Shown: one piece after another, positions 58,832 through 64,000 of the stretch
Layout: each line of letters begins with the position of its first letter
Numbering within the stretch: position 1 is the stretch's first letter
Assembly (NCBI RefSeq): GCF_018863235.1
Contig: NZ_JAHKRS010000003.1
Coordinates: forward strand, 186,001-250,000
Direction: 5' to 3'
From: Pseudomaricurvus albidus
GTDB taxonomy: Bacteria > Pseudomonadota > Gammaproteobacteria > Pseudomonadales > Cellvibrionaceae
DNA: 64,000 nucleotides
Made by a program: the position numbers and the translations under genes
The notes under the pieces: generated by a model
What the model was told of the DNA's origin: nothing
Databases searched by the model: none
The model's input: only the letters and a program-made list of their open reading frames with translations

Positions 58832-60054
58832 AACGAACCAAACTCCTTGTTATCTTCTTCAACGGCCTGATGCAAGCGCTCCAGCACATCCGGCATTGCA
58901 CTGATCACCCGGTTCCAGCTGGGAATAAACGGGGTTTCCATCGGACGCTCCAGAAATGCCTCACCGGCTTTCATAATATTTTGGGCAAAAAGCTCCACGG
59001 CTTTCTCTTCCTGGTGAATATCCAGGGTTAAACCGTTCATGACGGCGTCGTTATGGTAGGTTTCAATAAAATCCAGAGCGATACGGAAGTAAGTCGCTTT
59101 AATGGAGCGGAACGTTTCCGTATTAAATGTCTTGCCCTGTGTCGCCAGTTTGCGAAACAGCGCCTTGGCAATATCGATGGACATTTTCGACAGCCCGCCC
59201 ATTTCGTTATCGTAGGACAGGTCCTGATGCTTGTGATCGTAGACATCGGCAATATCCACCTGACACAGACGGTTATTGGCATAGTTGCGGTGCATTTCGG
59301 AAAGCACACCGATTTCCAATCCCCAATCACTGGGGATTCGAATATCATTGAGCACATCCTTGCGGAAAGAAAACTCACCGGCCAGAGAATAGCGGTAGCT
59401 GTCCATATACTGCAGATATTCCAACTCGCCAAAGATTTTCTTCAGCGCCCTGAGCAACGGCGTGACCAACAGACGACAGACACGACCGTTAATCTTTCCA
59501 TCCGCTACCCGCGCATAAAAACCCTTACAGAACTCATAGTTAAACCGAGGGTTAGCCACCGGATAAATCAAGCGGGCCAGCAGCTCCCGGTTATAGGTGA
59601 CGATATCGCAGTCGTGCAGAGCCACCGACTCTGATCGACCAGAGGCCAGCGTATAGCCCATGCAGTACCAGACGTTACGACCTTTGCCCAACTCTTTAGG
59701 AGCCAGGCCCAACTGTTGCAGTTCAGCATCCAGTGCCTGTAATCGAGGACCGTCATTCCACAAAATACGATGGTGCTGAGGCAACTCACCAAAAAACTTT
59801 AACGCATATTCATACTGCGCCTGATCAGCGCGATCAAGCCCAATCACAATTTCAGACAGGTAATCAGCACCATTCAATTCTTTAACAATATTTGGCAGCG
59901 CCTCACCTTCCAATTCAGAAAATAAAGAAGGCAGGATCAACGACATAGGTCTGGTCCGGCAGAACCCTCGCAATTCATCCTCCAGCTCTTTTAAAGGACG
60001 ATGAGATAGATTATGTAGAGTGGTCACAATGCCGTTCTGATAAAAGTCAGCCAC
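58828..60054 (-). CDS. gpgS: Glucosyl-3-phosphoglycerate synthase (GT81)
   Basis: 408-residue cytoplasmic retaining glycosyltransferase that joins glucose from a nucleotide-glucose donor to 3-phosphoglycerate, first step of glucosylglycerate synthesis. It has a GT-A fold with [20 protein letters not shown], the metal-binding [20 protein letters not shown] (D-x-D type), [20 protein letters not shown] and [19 protein letters not shown] start at 60054 with AAGGGAAAG upstream. The phosphatase gene precedes it and the phosphorylase gene overlaps its stop. Confidence 0.9.
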   Translation of the reverse strand: MADFYQNGIVTTLHNLSHRPLKELEDELRGFCRTRPMSLILPSLFSELEGEALPNIVKELNGADYLSEIVIGLDRADQAQYEYALKFFGELPQHHRILWNDGPRLQALDAELQQLGLAPKELGKGRNVWYCMGYTLASGRSESVALHDCDIVTYNRELLARLIYPVANPRFNYEFCKGFYARVADGKINGRVCRLLVTPLLRALKKIFGELEYLQYMDSYRYSLAGEFSFRKDVLNDIRIPSDWGLEIGVLSEMHRNYANNRLCQVDIADVYDHKHQDLSYDNEMGGLSKMSIDIAKALFRKLATQGKTFNTETFRSIKATYFRIALDFIETYHNDAVMNGLTLDIHQEEKAVELFAQNIMKAGEAFLERPMETPFIPSWNRVISAMPDVLERLHQAVEEDNKEFGSL

Positions 60055-60146
60055 GATGCTTTCCCTTTAGTTAATATTGTATGGGGTTCGTCAATTTTTT
60101 GATCAACGATTCAATTCAAAAAAACTCTATCCGATTAACATCCGGA

Positions 60147-61142
60147 TTACCTGGCCTGTCTGGAGAGTGAGTCACCCGCCATTACTTGCTGTTCAAGTTT
60201 CAGGTCCGACAACCAGTGTCTGACACCTTCAGCCCATCCGGCCGGGCCCTCTTTCTCTGAGATCAGTACGCCTTTTTGCCGCTTAAGCTTCGGCGGTTCG
60301 TGTACCGGTGAACGAATCACTACCGCCAGATCAGAAGCCTCCAGCATCGCCACATCATTCTGGCTGTCTCCCAGTGCCAGGGATTTCACCTGACACGCTC
60401 TGTGCTGCTGAAATAAGGATTCGAATTGATCCTGAATTTGCTGCAGGAATCTCGGGTGATGGTGCTGCGCTTTGATCTGTTTTTGCTGCGAGTGAAGAAT
60501 CTGCTCACCTTGCTCACGATATTCATTGACCAGCCAGGCCATTGCCCTTCCTTTATCGGCATCGCCGGCCACATGAACAAAACGACCTCCGCTGAGAATG
60601 CAGGCACCACGCTCCTGAAACCATTGAGTGAAGGCGATCAGCTCCTCGTCGGTTCCCAACCACTGCAGCGGTTCACCAAATTCGCGGGCCTTCGCCTGAG
60701 CGGCTTGCCCCAGAGGAAGCCCGGTAAGCTCTGCGACTCTCGCCTCTGACATGGCCGCAAAGTGATCAAACTTGCCGATAAAGTGGGTTTTGGCTTCTTC
60801 CAAGAGAGTCAGCCAGTGCTCGCGCTTTTCACAGAAAGCTTTGCGCCAATAGCCACCGGCATCTTCTGTGCCCTGAGGCTGGATGGGAAACTGGACTTTA
60901 GGCAAATAAACCGCTGCGCCATTTTCAACGATAAAAGGGGAATGATTACGCAAGGTTTTGCGCAAGGCCTGCACTTCGGCACGGGTTTTACTGGTGCACA
61001 GGACAACGGGGATATCCGCTTTAGCCAACTGCTCAAGCAGTGGCCGAGCAGGTTCGAAACTGTAATCGTGATGATCCAGCAAAGACCCATCCAGATCGGA
61101 AACAATGATCAATTGAATCGGTTTATTGATCACGATACACAT
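60147..61142 (-). CDS. Glucosyl/mannosyl-3-phosphoglycerate phosphatase (YedP-like HAD)
   Basis: 331-residue HAD-IIB phosphatase that removes the phosphate to leave glucosylglycerate. Motif I VSDLDGSLLDHHDY, motif II VLCTSKTRAE, PFIVENGAAVYLP, GGRFVHVAGDADKGRAMAWL and motif IV LALGDSQNDVAMLE are present; EGPAGWAEGVRHWL matches the YedP end. It is about 60 residues longer than E. coli YedP (271), mainly through a Gln/His-rich insertion (~215-255) before motif IV. ATG at 61142 follows GAGGAG. First gene of the operon, with a sigma-54-like promoter upstream. Confidence 0.88.
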   Translation of the reverse strand: MCIVINKPIQLIIVSDLDGSLLDHHDYSFEPARPLLEQLAKADIPVVLCTSKTRAEVQALRKTLRNHSPFIVENGAAVYLPKVQFPIQPQGTEDAGGYWRKAFCEKREHWLTLLEEAKTHFIGKFDHFAAMSEARVAELTGLPLGQAAQAKAREFGEPLQWLGTDEELIAFTQWFQERGACILSGGRFVHVAGDADKGRAMAWLVNEYREQGEQILHSQQKQIKAQHHHPRFLQQIQDQFESLFQQHRACQVKSLALGDSQNDVAMLEASDLAVVIRSPVHEPPKLKRQKGVLISEKEGPAGWAEGVRHWLSDLKLEQQVMAGDSLSRQAR

Positions 61143-61231
61143 ATACTCCTCTGTTTAGAGCACCGCGAGCATTTGAAACGCTGCAGACTCTGACTCCTTG
61201 CGACCAATCTCTGGCCTTGTGAATTGGTAAC

Positions 61232-61248
61232 AGCAAATTACGTGCCCC
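61232..61248 (-). promoter_or_regulatory. Putative sigma-54 promoter of the glucosylglycerate operon
   Basis: The minus strand reads GGGCACGTAATTTGCT against the consensus TGGCACG-N4-TTGCW: GG and GC are ten bases apart, as required for -24/-12 elements. Transcription would begin near 61220, about 80 bases before the first gene. GCACC half-sites of NtrC type occur upstream at 61253, 61326 and 61347 (plus coordinates). Confidence 0.6.
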
Positions 61249-61570
61249 ATTTGCACCATAGCAGTGAACCGCAGACCTTGCTAAAACCACCCCCTGCGAA
61301 ACGCCTCAAAACAGTGCATCCTGACGCACCACCGCACTTCAAGGTCGCACCATTTCGGAACAGTCGCCTGATTCATCAATGCAGTTCAAAATCACAACCG
61401 CTGTGATCAAGCCATATTCCCTGCGACTGAAATTGCGCACATTTTTCAAATTCATGTCCCTGAATTACTTTTTATCTCGCTGACATGCATTAAACTGGTG
61501 CCTGCTCCAGACATTAAGCGGACTCATTTGAACTTTATTGCTCCGGACTTGGGTTTTCGAACTTCTGCTT
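61249..61570. other. Divergent regulatory gap upstream of the glucosylglycerate operon
   Basis: Holds possible enhancer-binding sites for the sigma-54 promoter (repeated GCACC near 61326-61355) and the promoter of the plus-strand membrane protein gene. No terminator or RNA gene was recognised. Confidence 0.4.
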
Positions 61571-62407
61571 ATGGACTCAATCCTTATGAACACAGCCTTT
61601 ATGAATACAGCCACGGCTTTGCTGGCGCCATCGACGGAACTGCTTCTCGCTATCTCGCTGTTAATTCTAGTCAGCCTTGTTATCCAACGTGTGGCCACAG
61701 CCGCCCACTTGCACCTGCCACAGTCATTTTCTCGAAAGTCAGGGAGTCGCACCTTTTCAGCCGCGGCCTCTGGCACACCAATCGCTATTTTGATTGTCAC
61801 TATCGGGTTTTACAGCTTGATGATAGGCGGCAGCTCCATGACGCAAGCCAACGAAACTCAAGGGTACAGCGGCGATCCTTTCGCCCCGGTGGCTGACAGC
61901 TCTGGTGGCGCCGCGCAGAAACAAACCGCCATCCCTGACCCTGCCGCCAATCAGGCACCTCCAATTACGGCCGACGAATTGATTGTTCAAACATCATTTA
62001 TGTTAATGACCAATCCGCAGGAAACCATGCAGAGCCTGAAGCGGCTGGGACAGAATGAGGACATCAAAAGCCTGCTGAACAACCCTGCCAACCAGCGAGT
62101 TCTTAACCGCGGCAATCCGGCTGAAATTGCCCAACTGTCGGAATACCAGCAATTGCAGAAAAATCCCGACATACAAAAATTACTCAGGAATTACGAAACC
62201 GACGACCCTCGTCTGGCGGTCCTGCTGGCCACCTTTTGGCAACGCAGCCAGAACCTGCAGAGCAGTCCGGAATTTCAGGCCGTGATGCTTGATCCGGAGA
62301 TCCAGAGTCAATTACAGGCAGGCAACCCACTGCCATTGCTGGCCCACCCAAAGGGGGTGGAGTTAATCCGGTCCCTGCTGAACCCAACCCCTGGTACTGC
62401 GCCCTGA
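61571..62407 (+). CDS. Membrane-anchored protein with STI1-like helical repeats, unknown
   Basis: About 278 residues, not recognised. Two hydrophobic segments (~18-38, LLLAISLLILVSLVIQRVAT; ~66-88, PIAILIVTIGFYSLMIGGSS) are followed by a Pro/Ala-rich stretch and a helical C-terminal region with repeated N-P/D-P-x-x-x-x-L-L patterns (NEDIKSLLNNPANQRVL, NPDIQKLLRNY, LDPEIQSQLQAGNPLPLL), loosely like the STI1/DP helical repeats of co-chaperones. Start uncertain: 61571 or 61586; a TTG at 61538 is less likely. Divergent from gpgP. Resemblance to STI1 is only visual. Confidence 0.6.
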   Translation: MDSILMNTAFMNTATALLAPSTELLLAISLLILVSLVIQRVATAAHLHLPQSFSRKSGSRTFSAAASGTPIAILIVTIGFYSLMIGGSSMTQANETQGYSGDPFAPVADSSGGAAQKQTAIPDPAANQAPPITADELIVQTSFMLMTNPQETMQSLKRLGQNEDIKSLLNNPANQRVLNRGNPAEIAQLSEYQQLQKNPDIQKLLRNYETDDPRLAVLLATFWQRSQNLQSSPEFQAVMLDPEIQSQLQAGNPLPLLAHPKGVELIRSLLNPTPGTAP

Positions 62408-62422
62408 TGGGCGCCAGCCCGG

Positions 62423-63025
62423 ATGATCGATCCCATGGCTTCCTCACCCACTATAGACATCCTGTTGCGTGAGGTTCGACAGTGTCGCCACTGCGAACCG
62501 GATTTGCCTCTGGGAGCCAATCCCGTCATCCAGATTCATCCGGATGCCAAGCTGTTGATCGTTGGTCAGGCTCCCGGAACCCGGGTTCACGCATCAGGCA
62601 TTCCCTGGAATGATCCATCCGGTGACCGCTTGCGACAATGGCTGGATCTCGATAAAGAGCGCTTTTACGATCCTCACAAGGTAGCAATAATGCCCATGGG
62701 GTTTTGCTATCCCGGGAAAGGCAAGTCCGGTGATTTGCCGCCTCGAAAAGAGTGCGCGCCTCGCTGGCACAATCCGTTACTGGAGCAGCTGCCAAACATT
62801 CAACTGACGCTGCTGATCGGGCAATACGCCCAGAAACACTATCTGTCTGATCCATACAAGACACTGACGGAACGGGTTGAGCACTGGCGTGATCTGATCC
62901 CCCAACAATTACCCCTGCCCCACCCCTCACCGCGCAACCGTCGCTGGTTTCAACAGCATCCCTGGTTTGATGACGAGGTGGTGCCCTGGCTGCAACAACG
63001 AGTCGCGCAACTCTTGTTACCGTAA
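62423..63025 (+). CDS. Uracil-DNA glycosylase-fold family protein
   Basis: 200-residue protein of the small uracil-DNA-glycosylase-superfamily group. N-terminal EVRQCRHCEPDLPLGANPVI, the GxAPG motif LLIVGQAPGTRVHASGIPWN with DPSGDRLRQW, and LPHPSPRNRRWFQQHPWF (the substrate-pocket HPSP region) are present. Family members may repair deaminated bases but many are untested. Start 62423 or 62435 (MASSPT). It follows the membrane protein by 15 bases, so cotranscription is likely. Confidence 0.8.
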   Translation: MIDPMASSPTIDILLREVRQCRHCEPDLPLGANPVIQIHPDAKLLIVGQAPGTRVHASGIPWNDPSGDRLRQWLDLDKERFYDPHKVAIMPMGFCYPGKGKSGDLPPRKECAPRWHNPLLEQLPNIQLTLLIGQYAQKHYLSDPYKTLTERVEHWRDLIPQQLPLPHPSPRNRRWFQQHPWFDDEVVPWLQQRVAQLLLP

Positions 63026-63128
63026 TGGTCTGACCAGAACTCGATGCGAAAACACCAGCTTTTAAGCATCGCAGACAAGTACCGGCTAATACGTATAATG
63101 TCGGGATTACTTCTGTCCGGAAACGCCC

Positions 63129-64000
63129 ATGCCCACTTCTGTTCGCTTACCCCACCTGATTGCATTGCATATTCTGTTATCCACTGTCCTTTTAAGCGGT
63201 TGCAGTCGCGACAACAGTGCGACGATTTACACTGCCAAAACTATCATCACCATGAATCAGGAGCAGCCCCGTGCAGAAGCCATTGCCGTAGTGGATGGAA
63301 AAATCGCCGCTGTCGGCGACCTCTCCAGCGTACAAGCCGCAGTCGCCGACAAACACCCACGGGTGGACACCACGTTTGATGGCAAAACTGTTTTGCCCGG
63401 CTTTATTGAGCCCCACTTGCACCCTTACCTTGCAGGCATTCTCCTGCCGATGGAATTCATCACCCCGCACGACTGGAAGCTGCCCGGCAAACACACCAGG
63501 GGAGTACAAAGCCGCGAGGGTTATATTGAGCGGCTGACCGCCGCTGAACAAAAACTGGATAGAGGTGACTGGCTCTGGACATGGGGTTACCACCAGTATT
63601 TTCACGGACAGCTGACACGTCAGGATCTTGATAAAATTTCCAGTAATCGACCGATTGCCATCTGGCACCGATCTTTTCACGAAATCATCCTCAACAGTGC
63701 TGCTATCAACGAGCTGGCACTGAAAGATCCACAACACTCGCAGGTGAACTTCGCGACAGGCCACTTTTATGAGAACGGCCTGTTTATTGAGCTGGCACCA
63801 CACATCATGCCGTTACTCACAGGCCCTTTTCGCTATCTGGGCGCCATGAGTCAGGCCAGAGATATTATTCACGCTGGCGGCATTACCACCGTCTCGGACG
63901 GAGCCTTTGGCAGTATCGATTTTGATAAAGAGTGGTTGACCATTCGTGCCTCCAACTGGAACCGCGACGCCAGTCCGTTTCGGTTTATGATGCTGGCTGA
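63129..64000 (+). CDS. Lipoprotein amidohydrolase (YtcJ-like), 3' end cut by window
   Basis: The frame is open from ATG at 63129 to the end of the window (290 codons and continuing). A lipoprotein signal (LLSTVLLSGCS) puts Cys24 at the membrane. Metal-dependent amidohydrolase family 3 features: YTAKTIITMNQEQPRAEAIA, VDGKIAAVGDL, TVLPGFIEPHLHPYLAG (H-x-H metal site). The N-terminal beta-sandwich and first barrel strands are here; the C-terminal catalytic Asp lies outside. Substrate unknown. GGAAAC precedes the start. Confidence 0.85.
   Translation, partial: MPTSVRLPHLIALHILLSTVLLSGCSRDNSATIYTAKTIITMNQEQPRAEAIAVVDGKIAAVGDLSSVQAAVADKHPRVDTTFDGKTVLPGFIEPHLHPYLAGILLPMEFITPHDWKLPGKHTRGVQSREGYIERLTAAEQKLDRGDWLWTWGYHQYFHGQLTRQDLDKISSNRPIAIWHRSFHEIILNSAAINELALKDPQHSQVNFATGHFYENGLFIELAPHIMPLLTGPFRYLGAMSQARDIIHAGGITTVSDGAFGSIDFDKEWLTIRASNWNRDASPFRFMMLA

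Overview
The window is a typical chromosomal stretch of a free-living, probably marine or salt-exposed gammaproteobacterium. The evidence is the block frr-pyrH-tsf-rpsB running divergently from map-glnD-dapC and on to an ArsC-like reductase, dapD and dapE, an order familiar from Pseudomonas and relatives. NhaA, two long TonB-dependent receptors and a glucosylglycerate (compatible solute) operon fit a halotolerant life. The genus cannot be named from sequence alone. No rRNA, tRNA, insertion sequence, prophage or CRISPR array was found.

Layout. 1-3.3 kb: translation genes and UMP kinase on the minus strand. 3.7-13.8 kb: Met aminopeptidase, the PII-modifying enzyme GlnD, lysine/diaminopimelate genes, endonuclease III and a drug/metabolite exporter. 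13.8-18.3 kb: an unusual three-gene group (glycine-rich repeat protein, repeat-fused phosphoesterase, small membrane protein). 18.6-22.5 kb: an aminotransferase/aldehyde dehydrogenase pair with a divergent LysR regulator. 22.5-26.2 kb: acetyltransferase, membrane dipeptidase, periplasmic binding protein, AraC regulator. 26.6-34 kb: two TonB receptors and an exported M20 peptidase. 34-43 kb: a bacterioferritin pair, lipoprotein, MATE exporter, moeA-DUF1244-MOSC, a three-domain lysozyme inhibitor and an M13 peptidase. 43.3-50 kb: a giant FAD/Fe-S dehydrogenase, a tandem HAD protein, nhaA and a small regulatory RNA. 50-57 kb: MFS exporter, PQQ-type dehydrogenase, TetR/Old Yellow Enzyme pair, VIT transporter, RIO kinase. 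57-61 kb: glucosylglycerate operon. 61.5-64 kb: a membrane protein, a uracil-DNA-glycosylase-fold protein and a truncated lipoprotein amidohydrolase.

Most notable: (i) an apparently unannotated Rsm/Csr-type sRNA at about 49738-49951, with eight GGA motifs, loop-presented CAGGGA, a strong terminator and a GacA-box-like palindrome upstream; (ii) a near-consensus sigma-54 promoter before the glucosylglycerate operon, suggesting nitrogen control and a link to glnD in the same window; (iii) a tandem HAD-HAD fusion in which both domains carry D-W-H instead of D-x-D; (iv) two adjacent bacterioferritin subunits with complementary loss of haem and ferroxidase ligands; (v) an SH3-LprI-MliC lysozyme inhibitor fusion; (vi) identical palindromic operators before tetR and its Old Yellow Enzyme gene. 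The 13.8-18.3 kb group is the best candidate for an undescribed system, but its function is open.
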